A stretch of DNA of 64,000 nt, taken from Centroberyx gerrardi (taxonomy: Eukaryota > Chordata > Actinopteri > Beryciformes > Berycidae). Below the pieces are notes generated by a model. The model saw only the letters and a program-made list of their open reading frames with translations. It was not told the DNA's origin and did not search any database. Position 1 is the stretch's first letter; each line of letters starts with the position of its first letter. The position numbers were made by a program, and so were the translations under genes. The stretch spans positions 12,961,725-13,025,724 of the forward strand of contig NC_136012.1 of assembly GCF_048128805.1 (NCBI RefSeq). The letters run 5' to 3'. Of this stretch, positions 51,968-64,000 are shown piece after piece.

Positions 51968-53440
51968 GTCAGGAGGACTCTTCCTCACCCCCACCCACCT
52001 AGCTGGCTCACAGTGGCCCAGTCCAAGCGAGGCCCTGCTCTCACCGCTCACTATGAAACCGCTTTGAGCCAAACTGCTTCACAGCTCGGTCTGGTCAAAG
52101 CGTTCTGGTTCAGCTCAATCTGGTTGAAAGTGATGCACCAAGCAGAGAGGGCTGCAGTTTTGAGACTAGGCTGCTGTCCGCTGGAGCCTCAAGTGGGACG
52201 GACTGATCTCAGAAAAACCCTCTGTCCTTCCTTCTCTAGTTCTTAGTCACTGAGAGGAGGAGGTGGAAAATAATGTGTAAATGACTGTATGAAGGGGGTC
52301 TATTAGCAATTTCATCTGAAATTATGTATATACCGCCTTAATGTTATTCGAGTTCTATATCTTCATTTTTCATGTATTTAAAGAAAACCAAGTTTTACCC
52401 CCAATGTTTTTAAGCATTGTATTGTTTTCCCCTTAAAGGAGGGTTTTGCTGATTATTTAAACTCAGTTGTTTTTTATACAGTTTTAAATGCCTAACAAAA
52501 CCTGAGTGGGACCAGTGTCGTTGGTGACAGGATTCTATGATGTAAAGACCTAGATGCTTTTATCCCCAATAGATTCCTCCACCAGTATCTAGCTAGCGGA
52601 CAGCTGTTGTAGCTGCGAAGTCCTGCTCTTTTTGGGAGATAGAAAAATTGATATGTCAAGAAAAAAAAAAGAAAACCAACAAAAAGTTATGGCCTTATAT
52701 CCATTTCCTAAAAAAGTTCTGTAAAGTTCTGAAATTTGAGATTTGTTGAAAATCTTTTCTATTATGCTTTTAGGCGTTGACATTAGTTGTCGCTGAACAT
52801 GGTAAAATGGAATGCTTGTGTCGTTCAAAACTGCCTGCCGGTTCCTATGACTTTTTTGTAACATCATTCTCGTTGTCAAGTGTTGTCTAGCATAGCACTG
52901 TGCGTCCTGTTCATTGTTTATGTTCCACTTGTGTTGCACCCAAGCCTGGGTGAATGACTGGGTCTCACAAAGCACAGCCAGGTCAGCCAGGTATTGGAAA
53001 AACTCAGAACAATTCACCTTTACTTGTGAATTTGAAACCGGTTTCAGGATGGGCTCAATACTAGTAAATAAAGACAAGAAATCTGATTGGTTAGCTGGCT
53101 GACTTGTGTACTCTGCTTTGCGAGAAGCGCCCCCTGGACACTGTCTCTAGTCCCACCAGGCAGGCCCCCAGACTACCTGTATTCTACTTTGGCACATTCT
53201 TGCTTCTAAATGCTTAAACTGGTGTAGCTGTTTGATGAGGAATATAACAATTTCTCTTAGGAGACTGTTGGCTCCTGTTTGCACAAGGTGTATTTCATAA
53301 ATGTAGAGAAACTTTTCTGCCCTCCTAAGAATGTTCTTATGTTAGCGAATACACCAACTTGATTTGCCATTAATCTGATCTGCTACTATCTTGATAAGTA
53401 TTTAATATAACATTTAATAAAGTGACCAAAAGGATGACCA
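51968..53440 (+). other. atrx: atrx 3' UTR with poly(A) signal
   Basis: Non-coding sequence from the stop codon to AATAAA at 53416-53421. An earlier AATAAA occurs near 53067-53072. Either could end the transcript. Confidence 0.6.
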
Positions 53441-54860
53441 CCTCCTGTTTTTGAGTCATTTGTTCAGAAGGACTGCAATACTTCATTGCAATGACTGAAT
53501 ATATAAAGGTAAATATTGGTAAGCTAAATCCATGCTGTTGTGTAGGTATGAATTGGTATGAAGCCTTTAATATCATCAAAGGAGAACAGACCATCTTACT
53601 ATGTATTTTAGGAGGCCAGAACCAAGAATTGAATTTCAAGAGGGATTTGGCAATGCTGATTAACTTATTGGTCATTTATGTTGGTCTTTCAGAAATTCCC
53701 ATTATACACCTGCATGTGGAATATTTAAAATTGAATTCAGGCTTCCTGGTTGGTCTTTGAGGATCATGCTATCAGTAAACATGAGCAATAAATATTGGGT
53801 TAGTGTAAAATGAATAGTTGAAAGCTGATAACTGGTACGTCCTGATTCAATGTCCCTGGATATGAGACGCATTTCACACCCAGAGCACTATCTAAGCCGC
53901 CTTTGTCCCACTCTCTCTTCTCCCTTCAATCTTTCATCTATTTTCCCCTCTCCCGGTATTGTTTTCATTTCTCAGTCTGCCAGGGTTTTCCCCTGCATGT
54001 CTTTGACTTTTCCATTCCCTCCCCCCAGGGGAGCTTGCTCTCACAGCTTACAGATATCTGCCAGTGGAGAAACATTACAACTATTGCAGATGTTGAAATG
54101 TTGATCCCATCCCCTCTTAGCCCGAGATTACCACCACTCCAGGTTTGCTGCACATCCCTGCTGGCTGGCTGTGTAGCGGGCAGCTGTTTCTGTCCATTGA
54201 AATGGCTCCGGCGCAGACCGCACTGCAGCAGAGCCTGTGGGGCCCCTGCAACCAACAACCAATCATTGCCCTAAATCCACGCTGATGTGTAAAGCCAATT
54301 AGGGGTCGAGATCCAGTTGCATAAGGAATCTGATTTTGTACGGTGGATATAGGCTGAGTAAGACCGTATGGAGACAGAGAGGGCCTGTGCATACGACTTG
54401 GTAAAGGGTTTATGAGGGCAAATTGCCATGAGATTGTATGGGTGTTCTCCTCTGGGAAAATATCTGCTGTATCCTTTTACCCCATTTGCTGTCTGTCTTT
54501 TGGACAGGGGGACAAAATGCCCAGTGGGTATTACTTTTAAAGACATTACATTTGAGTCTTTTATTAATTCTGAGCAAGCCCCATAAGAGGCAAGGCCCAA
54601 TTTTTTTTTCCAGAAAAAGGAAGGGAGCTATGCTTAAATATTGTAGTGGTTTTCTGGCACTTTGACTCAACCACAAGCGGTATGGCTGCCAACTTCCACC
54701 ACCGGCTTTTAGGGTCATTCTCAGGTGAAATGAAGTTATACAAGGTGGAATAAAAACGCAATATATTCACATATAGTCTATATCTGGTTTTAATTGGTAC
54801 ATTAGATCCTTATCCAAGCAAAAACAGTCTCTCACAATGAGCACTCAATAGCAGGACAAT
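53441..54860. other. Intergenic region between convergent atrx and fgf16
   Basis: No gene, terminal repeat or conserved motif that I can name. Open frames here are short and lack splice context. Confidence 0.5.
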
Positions 54861-56292
54861 TTTATTGTCATATTCATCGCACTTCTTCATTTTTTTTTTG
54901 TTTGTTTTTCTGTATAATTTCAGTAGAATCTACAGTCCAGATAACTTCAAGTTCATTACAAAATAAAGTCTTTGCAATAAATAAATATATAGATTTATAT
55001 TTATACTTTATATGTAGAAAATAAATATATTGTACATCTCATAAATAGGGTCACCCATATGTACACCTCAGCTGCTTGCATTTTTAATAATGTTCCTGAC
55101 ACTCCGAACATTACAAGTCACCATCCTTTGAAAATCCATCACTTATGCAGATTTTTCTTACAACAACAGTCAGAGAAGTGCTTTTGTCCCAAGCTTACTC
55201 GCATGTAGATCATAAAATTCCTACAAGATGCTACTTAAGATTTTATTTAAATGTGATGATCACACAGGGAAAACCAAGTGAAGTCCCAGCTGGGGGTGTG
55301 TGTGGGTGTGTGTGTGTGGGGGGGGCAGTAAGTGCTCTTTTATCTACCAATGTCTCACATTGAACATATCGATTTTTCTTCCTCTTCCATCTTTGATTTA
55401 GAAGAGAACTTAATGAACTCGGGTAACAATTTGTTCTCCGTTTGCCTCACAGACATTCCTCTCGCAATTTCTCTTTGTTTTTAAGTACACCGGACCTTTT
55501 AGTACCTCGCCATGCTAAGCTGTCATTTACTATGTATTTAGCACATAGTTTATGTCGTTCTGACCCATAACTCCTCTCTCTGTGTATGTGGAATGTGCCC
55601 TCTCTCCAGTGAACTGGCATGCTAGCTTCAGGGTCAGCATAAACATTACCATGACTGCGCATAATGCATGACAAATGAGATCTGCAATGCTCTCCGTCAT
55701 TTGAAGCTCCGAACAGTCTTTCGCTTACTGATGCTCGTTCTCTTCTTGGAGTTCTCATAGTCCACCATTCATTCTCTGGCCCACCAGTTTAGTGCCTCTC
55801 AAAAACCGCTGAGGGTCAATAACCCAAATCTTTCATCGCTGCACTGAACGTCGCTTAAGTATCCATTCCCCTCTGAAAGTGGTTATTCAGGAAACGTGGC
55901 ACCTGCGGCTCAGATTCGATCGTCCTGATCCCGCAGCTGTGCGGTCACGCGGGCCCGAGGCCAGCACCTCTCGATCGGACCGACCCCGTCTCGCCTCTCT
56001 CCTCTCTCCGTGTCTGCAGTGGTTTTAGAAGATAGCTTTCCCTCCGCTCTGTGGTCAGAAACCCACTTGCAGAAGCAAAGAAGCTACATCCAGGATCAAA
56101 CGCAATGTTTACGTCGGTGCTGTGCTTGGCAGCGGGCCTGGCATGCGGGCCGAGGGGCGAACGCGAACACCTCAGGGGAACTGAGGAATGCCGGAAGGTT
56201 GAGACGGTAAAGAGTTCTGTCCCAGGTCCCAAACATCCGCACACACCCCTCTCCTTTCCTTGGCCAGTTCTCCCAGCACGGGCGCTGCATGG
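54861..56292 (-). other. fgf16: Probable fgf16 3' UTR
   Basis: Between the fgf16 stop codon and a - strand AATAAA (plus-strand TTTATT at 54861-54866). A nearer signal at about 55240 is possible. AT-rich stretches with ATTTA fit an unstable growth-factor mRNA. Confidence 0.45.
56218..56235. repeat. 18-bp exact repeat within a diverged approximately 80-bp duplication, copy 1
   Basis: TGTCCCAGGTCCCAAACA, just downstream of the fgf16 stop codon. The other copy is at 57289-57306. Flanking similarity extends to the left (GAACACCTCAGG versus GAACCTCAGG). Confidence 0.7.
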
Positions 56293-59200
56293 TCACCTGT
56301 ACTGGAACAGGTCTCTGTAGGCCTGAGGGATCTTTTCGATCTCTACTGGCCGGGGTAAGAAATGGGTGAGTTTCTGGTGTTTTTTAGTCCTGCCGCCCTC
56401 CCTGGGTGAGCCGTCCTTGTTTAAGGCGACGTAGTAGAACCGTCCCGTGTCTGTGTGCTTGTACAGCGTTGAAGCGTAGGTGTTGTACCAGTTCTCCTCA
56501 AACTGCTCCCTGAACACACATTCTGCTGTCAGCTTCTTCTGTAAGGGAGAGAGCAATATATTAGTCATATGCTAGAATTGTGCTCATGTGGGATTGGGGG
56601 AGAAACAGTGGAGAAGATTCGATGGATATACCTTAGGCAACAGCAAAAAGATTGAAAAGACATCAAAATGTAACTTAGTTTATGTGTCATTAACTTTTCT
56701 TCTTTTTTTTTACTTGGACTTTGCACATTTTTGTGCTATAGGCTGAAATGAACCAGTGGAAACTCTTTTAGGCAGGTGCTCATTATGACAAAAGAGGGAA
56801 AGTCATTACTAGCGGCTTTTCGCTTTACACCCCAAACTCGCTCCTCGGACCTGTTAACCTTTCAGTGTGCATGGAGAATGATTTCCCTCGCTGTGACGCA
56901 ACAAGAGCAGTGAACACTCATACAATCTTCCCTCCCCCCCCCCCCCCCCTCTCTCTCTCTCTCTGTGTCTCTCTCTCTCTCTGTCTCTCTCTCACACACA
57001 CACACACACACGTACTCACGCAGGCACGCACACGGCAGCTCTCAAAGCCTGGGCCTTCACTGACAGCGCAGCATGAGCGATGGCTGAGGGTTCAACAGGT
57101 GAGAGTGTGCTGGCTGAGCGAGCGTGTGAGAACAATGGAAGACATCGGGGTGAGAGCCGCTTTCCTGCCAAGACCAGTCAGTCATGCGGCGGCTCTGCTG
57201 CAGCGCCGGCCGGCTCCTTGGAGCTGCTTTGTGAGAAGGCCGAACCTCAGGCGGGCCTGGGGTATTGCCATGATAGGGTACAGCGTTGTGTCCCAGGTCC
57301 CAAACACCCAAGTTCCCACTCTCCTCCCCTCCCCTGTCCTGTCTGAATTCCTTGGACTAACTTGGGTCTTTTTGGCTTGGGGATGACATGGCACAATAAG
57401 ATAAACAGTTGTGGTCAGCCAGTCTCTCCTTTTAACCCAGATAATAGTTCTAGCAAGTGTTTATGCAGGCAGTCTCGCCAGTGTCCCAAAGCTGTGGAGC
57501 TTCAAATTTTTTTAAATTTCTATTCCAGAAGCAATTTTGTTGATTAGCTGTCAGGTTCTGCTCGGCTGCGGCTATGTGGTGAAGGTGTTGTCTGTAAACA
57601 TGGCCTTGGGGGCACATGACTGGGCCAGCGCTATCCCAATACATACACAGAAACCTCGCCGGATCAAAAGCCCGTCAAGGTCTGGCGGTTGTGGGACGGA
57701 AGCACCCGTCTACGCGTTACCCCAGTTTCGTTGGCGGTGGCGGTTTAGGCTGATCCCCTTTGCCTCTCAGAGCCAGACAGACGGGTCTAGTCCATCCCTC
57801 CCTCTGTCAGTCAGGTGACTCGGTCAGGTGTGTGATTACCAGATGACCCCCCCGCCCCCCCCTCACCCCCTCACCCCCCCCTCACCCCCTCACCCCCCGG
57901 GGTCAAAGCTGCAGGATGCCAGACTCTGATAGTGTGCAGTAACGATATCCGCAGTTTCAACATAATGGCCATGCTTAAAAGTGGCCTCTGTTCTGATTGT
58001 TCAGAGCCGGGGGGAGTCCGAGCCTGAGAGGCCCTCAGGTAATGCCCTGGGACACCTGATACGGGTAACCCTCACATGCCCCCCCCCCCTACCCCACCCC
58101 ACCCCCACCCTTATCTCTCTCTCTTCCTTTCTCTCTCTCTTAAATTCCCACCCCATGTGAGAGAGAGTCGACCAAAATGAAATAAAACGAGAGGTTCCCA
58201 GATACTACACTTAGTGCTGTGGACATATATATGCTGTATGTATACTGACAAGAGATTTCTTCTACATTTCACATTTCAGTGCGATCTTGAGTCCAGCTGT
58301 GCGCAGACGGTGATCTGAGAACCTCTACCAAATTCACCAGCGGTCCATCTGAAGTGACTCCAAAATGTTCCTGTCTCTACTTGGGGGAAATATGTAAATA
58401 TTTTTGCATATCTCAAAACTGAATGAAGAGGTTGGTTTCCTTTCTAGCGCTGCAGACAAATACACGGTGGATCTTGGGACATTTCCTTGAATCTCTTCCC
58501 ATGGAAAACAAGTATACAGGGCCGTCTTTCTGCTACGGTTGTTGTTTTCGGTCTGAAGGTCCACACCATTGAGATAGGTGTCTTTAGTCATTTGTACAAT
58601 CAACATACTGAAGAAAACGACAGTAAGCAGCAGGAAACTAAGGAGATACGGCATGGATAGTGTGAGACTCATACTTGTTTTGTCTCACTGTGCTTTTCCC
58701 GTCTGCCATGTATGGGAACCTTGATAACGAACTAACTTCCAGATGGCTACTGTATTTTCCCGTGAAAACCTCTTTATGATAGATTAGTCTTCGGTAAGTA
58801 GTAATAACGATAAGCCATTCTCTGAGAATGGCTTTACAATGTTGTGCGTTTGCAATCTGAAAAGCAATTCATATAAAAAGCGTACTTCTGCAGTTACTAA
58901 TGTGCCAGGCTTGTTGTGAATGACTGGGGCCGTGGGCCGGAGGCGGGGTTGTAAATGAAAGGAGGGGTTTGACTTACCGACCCATAGAGCTCTCCTTTCT
59001 CATTCATGCCGAGGTAGAGTCCGGCGTCCACCCCCCTGATGCTGACCAGACCCACCGCCAGACTGATGAACTCCAGGATACCTGGGGTCAAACACACCAG
59101 CGGTCAGAGAATCCCACAAACACACTGGAAACCCACTGCAAACATTCAGGATTACAGCAAGCCTCCATTCCTTTGACAACAGACCATTCATATGTCACAG

Positions 59201-61093
59201 TTACCTGGGTTTGGGAGTGAATGCTTTATTTTTGCTCTGCTCCTAATTGTAAATGCTTCATTTTGAGATCTATAGTATACAAAGCAAGTCCAACATCAGC
59301 CACTGACTCAAAAAGTTGCTATTTCAAGGCCATAAATTAAATTCAAATGATCTGAATCAGCTTGTTAAGAGATTAGAACAGAAATGACAAACGTATGGAT
59401 TGGATAGGAACACCACCAGAGAAAGATTTCTCTTCTATATAGCTTTCTTACATAATATCACATTTGTTTTCACTTTATGGACTAAAGACCATACATCACT
59501 CCTGTCTATCACATTGGGTTGTGGAGACTGCAAATGTGTTTTTCCTGCTCTGACTGGTTACCGATAAAGAGTGAGAAGTAACTTTTATGTAGCAGAAATA
59601 TGGGCAAGTTGGCAGAGGACTGCTGACTCAGAGGAAGTTACAGTAAAGTGAGCGTCTGTACTTCAAAGGAAGAGCTACAACCGGTATAATTAAAAGCTAT
59701 TAACTGTTGTGATGCAAAGGTTAGTCAGAGAGAATACAGCTGGGCGCCTTTGACTGGCATGGGCCAACGGAGCCACCTGGTCCCCATCTTCCTGCCTCCA
59801 TCTGATGCCAGAGAATGACAGAGAAGATCCCTCTAATTTTTTGTGGGGTGAAGAGTGTGTTTCATATCCCTTTAATCAAAGCCATGGCTTCCTTGCAGCT
59901 CTGACAAAGACCTTGCATTTTAAACTAAGTGAAGCCAGAAACAAACACACGGACCACCCAACCCTGTAAACTGGCTTGTTTTGGCTGAAGAGTGAACATT
60001 AAACCTTGCCTGAATTCCACAGTGGTCATGCTTTAATTTAGAGTTATTCCGCTCTTTCCAGCGAGCGAAGCTACAGCTGCACCTGTGAGATGACTGCATG
60101 GATATGAGGCGCGAGAAATGTGCGTATCTGCCCTCTGACCTCATTTGTTTATCATTCTGATGCAAACCACGCCTCGAACGATTTATATTAATAGTATAAT
60201 CAAGGCCGCGTGTGCGCGCCCGTGTGGGCTCGTCGACGGAGACGCGCGGCCCCGCGGCTGTGCGCGCTGCTTGTTTGCGGCTGAAGGGAGACACCTGCGC
60301 CCCACACGCAGCGGGGACTGCCAGTTAAAGGTGTGTGGCTTTGCTTTCCTGCAGACCCGGGTGACAGTGACGCACAAACATCCCCAACACCTCGACACGA
60401 CCAATCACCAGGGACGCAGGGGAGGATAAACCCGTTTAAACTCAATACCCACAGTTTCATATAATATTAATCTTTATTATCTATATTTATAGTATACATC
60501 ACACTATATAGTATCAAACTGGAAAATAGCATTAACGCTTTTTGAAAATATGACTGAATTTTGTTTATATTTATCAATTGTTTGCCTGAAGATGATCACG
60601 AGTGGAGGTCATAGTTTACCCAGCACTACATCTCTGCTAATAACTGTGAGAAACGAGTCATTATGGCAAAAGTAGCCTAGGTTTCTCTTTAATCTGTTTA
60701 TTGTAAAATAATGTATGATAAAATCTTTGATAAATTTCCCACCGGGAAAGTGCTGCCACTAGTGCGCTCACAAAAACGCTCAACTTCGAAAAGGCCGTGC
60801 AATGATAATGAACTGCGCTCACCAAATCTGCTGTGGTCCTGTCTTGTCCCATGCACTGTCCCATTGGGGAATATCTCCAGCTGAAACCCTGTTCTGCAGT
60901 AGAGCTGCCGCCGCCTCAGGATCCCTTTGAGGTGCCCGAAATCCGTCAGCGACCCCCGCTGCAGCCTCCCTTCAATCTGCCCCAGCCGCTCATTCAAGCC
61001 CACTGGCGACTCCGGTACGGGCATATTTCCGAGTGCGGGAAAGCTTTGTAAATCCAAGTCGAGTGTCCCCAGAAAACTTCCGACCTCTGCCAT
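56293..61093 (-). CDS. fgf16: Fibroblast growth factor 16 (complete, three exons)
   Basis: Exons in transcript order: 60823-61093 (271 nt), 58978-59081 (104 nt), 56293-56538 (246 nt). They total 621 nt and give 206 residues (human FGF16 is 207). The 104-nt middle exon is the classic FGF size. The protein has the FGF9/16/20 layout: no cleavable signal peptide, then [16 protein letters not shown], the beta-trefoil with [59 protein letters not shown], and a C-terminus HFLPRPVE...DLFQYR. That C-terminus resembles FGF16 rather than FGF9 or FGF20. FGF16 is a secreted heparin-binding ligand of FGFR2c/3c-type receptors, needed in heart and fin development. The gene sits beside atrx, as in human Xq21. 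The start is the first ATG in frame with the family start MAEV. Confidence 0.95.
57289..57306. repeat. 18-bp exact repeat, copy 2 (fgf16 intron 2)
   Basis: Partner of 56218-56235, 1071 bp away. It may be a local duplication of the 3' UTR edge. Confidence 0.7.
57847..57898. repeat. CCCCCTCA minisatellite in fgf16 intron 2
   Basis: Several CCCCCTCA-like units with runs of four to eight C. On the fgf16 sense strand this is G-rich and could fold as a G-quadruplex in DNA or pre-mRNA. A second C-run cluster lies at 58079-58110. Confidence 0.9.
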
Positions 61094-62424
61094 GGTGTAC
61101 AGCTGTCAAATTCTACAAAGGCAATTAAAATGTACGGTGTCTTAAGGAGGGAAAAAGTTTACGGTGCAACGCAGAAGTCCGATCCATATACGCACAAAGC
61201 GTACCCAGCGCGCCGTGCTCCTCTAATCAGCAGACCTCCGAGTCCTTTCAGTTCATTAATCGTCCTTGACTACATTCATCAGTTTGATATCTCTGTTTAT
61301 CAGATGGAAAGACCCTATTATATACATACTCCCTACGCATTCTCACATTGGATATTCAAATACAAGCCACGCCTGGCTGGCATCCCTTCTTACGCGCATC
61401 AGTTTCCTTACTGAATGTGCACTTTCAGTCCAACTTTTACTATTGATGATGCCGCTGTCTTCGCCTCTGTCACTGCTCTCCTGAAAGCTGTTATCTATCT
61501 CCCGACCAAACAAATCCAAGCCGAGAAGGATCTTCTCATTGCTGCTGCGCTGTCGACTGCGGTCCGAGGGTTTCTGATAAAACCACATAGCCTACCCAAA
61601 GGCAGGAAACTCTGGTAATAGTTTGTGGTGCATTAAAATGCCGTTCGGATGCAGAAGCAAAGAACATCATTGTTAAAACACAAATGGTAGTTGACGCAAA
61701 GCCGAGAAGCTACATGTTTCACAAATCTGTACCAACCATTCCACCACAAAGGCAATCCATAATTTACATTCAGTGGTTTTGGTCACACCACAGCAGCCTA
61801 TACACTGCGCGGGTCCCCTCTCCTCACGCTCTCCTGGAGAAATAAAAAAAGAAAGTGTCAGGCGAACATTTCCCACAAGATTATCAAAAGAGTCTGCGCA
61901 TAATCTCAGAGCAATCCAGTCTGCTGCACAAGTGTCAATGCAAACCACTGCAGTTGGAAGTTTTCATGCGAGCATTTTCTCCACCTCCTTGTTGGAAGCA
62001 GGTGCTTCCTCGCCCCTCTGCACAACGTTTGTAATGTGCTCCAACAAACCAGCAGCTTAACCACTAGCACTACAGGCAAGGAAGGAAGAAAAAAGGAAAA
62101 TCCAAAGGCTGATGACGTGCAGTATCAAATCTGACTGGTGCAGAGGCTGCCTGAACCTTTAGAGTCATCAGAAGAGCTATGATAATAAGTTTGCCTGAGA
62201 TGATTTGTCACCTCAGGTCTCCAACATTAATCACAGTTGGCCTTCACACTGTAAAGCAATAAAGAACAGGGGCCTCAGTGTTGTCCAGATATGATTGCCA
62301 GAATCCCCAAAATGTTGATTTACCCCTCTGACTTTGGTCCTATAATGGTTTCAAACAGGTTGTGATCTCTCTGCTGTACTTCTCTGGAGTTTCTATTGTT
62401 TACACATCATTTAGGAAGTTTAGT
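61094..62424. promoter_or_regulatory. fgf16: fgf16 upstream region
   Basis: On the - strand a TATATAATAG motif near 61314-61325 lies about 225 nt upstream of the fgf16 ATG and could be its TATA box. No coding sequence is supported. Open frames around 61130-62060 have no recognisable content. Confidence 0.35.
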
Positions 62425-62572
62425 CTAGTCTAGTTTATTTATATAGCTCTTTATCACAGTCAAGTCTCAAAGGGCTTTACATACCATCATATACATGTCA
62501 TATAGCCTACCATACTACATATATACACACATCATATACGTCCTATACTACATCATATACATACTTCATATA
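62425..62572 (+). repeat. SINE-like fragment and CATATAC repeat array (left part)
   Basis: TTTATTTATATAGCTCTTTAT then AAAGGGCTTTACATAC resembles a common fish repeat tail. It is followed by irregular ATCATATAC units. A MITE splits the array, and similar units continue at 62941-63005. Confidence 0.5.
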
Positions 62573-62940
62573 CACTACCAGTCAAAAGTTTGGACACACA
62601 CATTTTCTTTATTTTTTACTATTTTTCACATTTTAGAATAATAGTAAAGGCATCAAAACTATGAAATAACACAAATGGAATTATGCAGTGACCAAAAAAG
62701 TGTTAAACAAATCAAAACTATCTTATATTTTAGATTCTTTAAAGTAGCTGCCCTTTGCCTTGATGTACAGGCAAAGGCTTTGGAAAGAAATGCATACATA
62801 GGCATCAACTTCACTATTTACATTTGTCTAAGAAACAAATTTCAAGCATTTAAGCAGAAGCCTTTAGATCAAAATGGCTTTAAGATAATGAAAAACATAG
62901 TACATTCAATCAGGTGTGTCCAAACTTTTGACTGGTAGTG
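62573..62940 (-). mobile_element. Tc1-like MITE upstream of fgf16 (copy 2)
   Basis: Termini CACTACCAGTCAAAAGTTTG and inverse CAAACTTTTGACTGGTAGTG, 368 bp. The left flank is TA and the right is TG (decayed TA). It is the reverse-oriented relative of the copy at 36450-36815 and is inserted inside a CATATAC repeat array. Confidence 0.9.
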
Positions 62941-64000
62941 TGCATCATATACTAGATCATATACTAGATCATATAGGCCTACATCATATACCATACTACA
63001 CATAAACACTCACACCTTTAGAGTCTTGAATTCAGCTGACCTGCTTGTCTTTGGAGGGAGGAGAATAAGCATTTTGTCCACACATTGATGAAAGAGAGAT
63101 CCTTCATCAACACTGAAATGTATATCAAACTGCTTTATTGTGATTCATACAGCAGTTAAAAATGACCTGAATCAGACAACTAGTGGGCTTTTCTCAGAAC
63201 CTCCTCCCCTCCACCCCTCACTCGCTCCCAGCCGAAGCCAAAGTGCTGCACCTCCTGAAGTGAACAGTGATGTCAAGCATTTGATATTTCAGGTGCACAG
63301 CGAGCTGTGCCATCACGCTCAAGAGCTGGACTTGAAAGAGAACAGGGTGAGAGCCACAACAGGAATAATGAATAATAGGTATAATTTATGATTGAATGGG
63401 GATTTTATATCTTTTATGTGCACAATGGCGCGGCAGGCCCCGACTTGCACCCTCGCAGATAAAACGCAGTCATTTAGGCAAGACTTGATTTCTGCGAGGA
63501 ATGAAACGAAAACAAACTCCAGGAGTGTTTTAATTAGTTCACCGTTCTTGAGATATCAGTGACAGCAGGGTGGGTGGGAGGGGAGGGCATGATTACATCA
63601 ATAACACGATTTAACTATTAGACATGTTATTTTAGACCTCCTTCAAACTGTTTTCGGAAACCCCCTTCCTCGGGGGGAGTTCTCACCTCGGCTCTGCTCA
63701 TCACAAGCAGCCTTTCCCTGCAGAGCGCCGGGCCTTCTGACATGACTCAACACACTCTTGCCTCCACGAATGGTGACAAATAGTGAACAGTTGATCTTGA
63801 ATGTGTATAAATGGTGTCGTTAGTGTGTGACATTACACAGGTATATCTCTCTGATTGGGCAAAGGCGTTGATGAATTTCACAGCTCCTTGTTTTCAGCAG
63901 ATGCATTAACTTCTGTGGCGGCGGCACAATCCATTTTGAGGCAGATGTGACTGGCTCGGAGAGCGGGATACAGTACGGGTGACCCTCGAAAGCATGCTGC
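62941..64000. other. Distal fgf16 upstream sequence
   Basis: Begins with the rest of the CATATAC array (to about 63005). Beyond that I see no gene, RNA or terminal repeat. Confidence 0.5.

Overview
The window is genomic DNA from a ray-finned fish, most likely a teleost. The evidence is short introns with GT/AG borders, abundant CA, GT and TC microsatellites, fish-type DNA transposons (hAT, piggyBac, PIF/ISL2EU-like, Tc1-like MITEs), an L2/Rex-like LINE, and four recognisable vertebrate genes. All gene models are read from sequence and memory of the families; no database search was possible.

Layout: (1) 1-2171, + strand: the last six exons of kif3a, the kinesin-II motor subunit. (2) 3930-4892, - strand: a complete four-exon secreted cytokine gene, called here as teleost il4/13 from its structure and from lying tail to tail with kif3a, as in tetrapod KIF3A-IL4-IL13. 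(3) A tandem duplication. A 5790-bp unit (951-6740: the kif3a 3' end plus il4/13) is followed directly by a second copy (6741-23039). Transposons have swollen that copy: an L2-like LINE (7877-15008) itself hit by a piggyBac (8889-11894) and a composite insertion, and a hAT (18255-21658) hit by a PIF/ISL2EU-like element (19569-21193). The second il4/13 (16787-17752) is still fully open. (4) 23481-51967, + strand: a complete 34-exon atrx (about 2011 residues; exon lengths sum to 6036 nt, a multiple of three). (5) 56293-61093, - strand: a complete three-exon fgf16 (206 residues), convergent with atrx. The ATRX-FGF16 pairing also exists on the human X.

The most interesting signal is the young il4/13 pair. 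Their three introns differ at only 2 of 555 positions, while the 405-nt coding sequence differs by 15 substitutions, 14 of them amino-acid changing, plus one in-frame codon gain. One change removes a cysteine and another creates an N-glycosylation sequon. This looks like rapid functional divergence of a duplicated type-2 cytokine. Other points of note: four palindromes in the piggyBac ends that match the core estrogen response element, two perfect long hairpins, an ambiguous atrx exon-2 acceptor that would switch the start codon, a 205-bp pure TC tract in the largest atrx intron, and G-quadruplex-prone repeats in fgf16.
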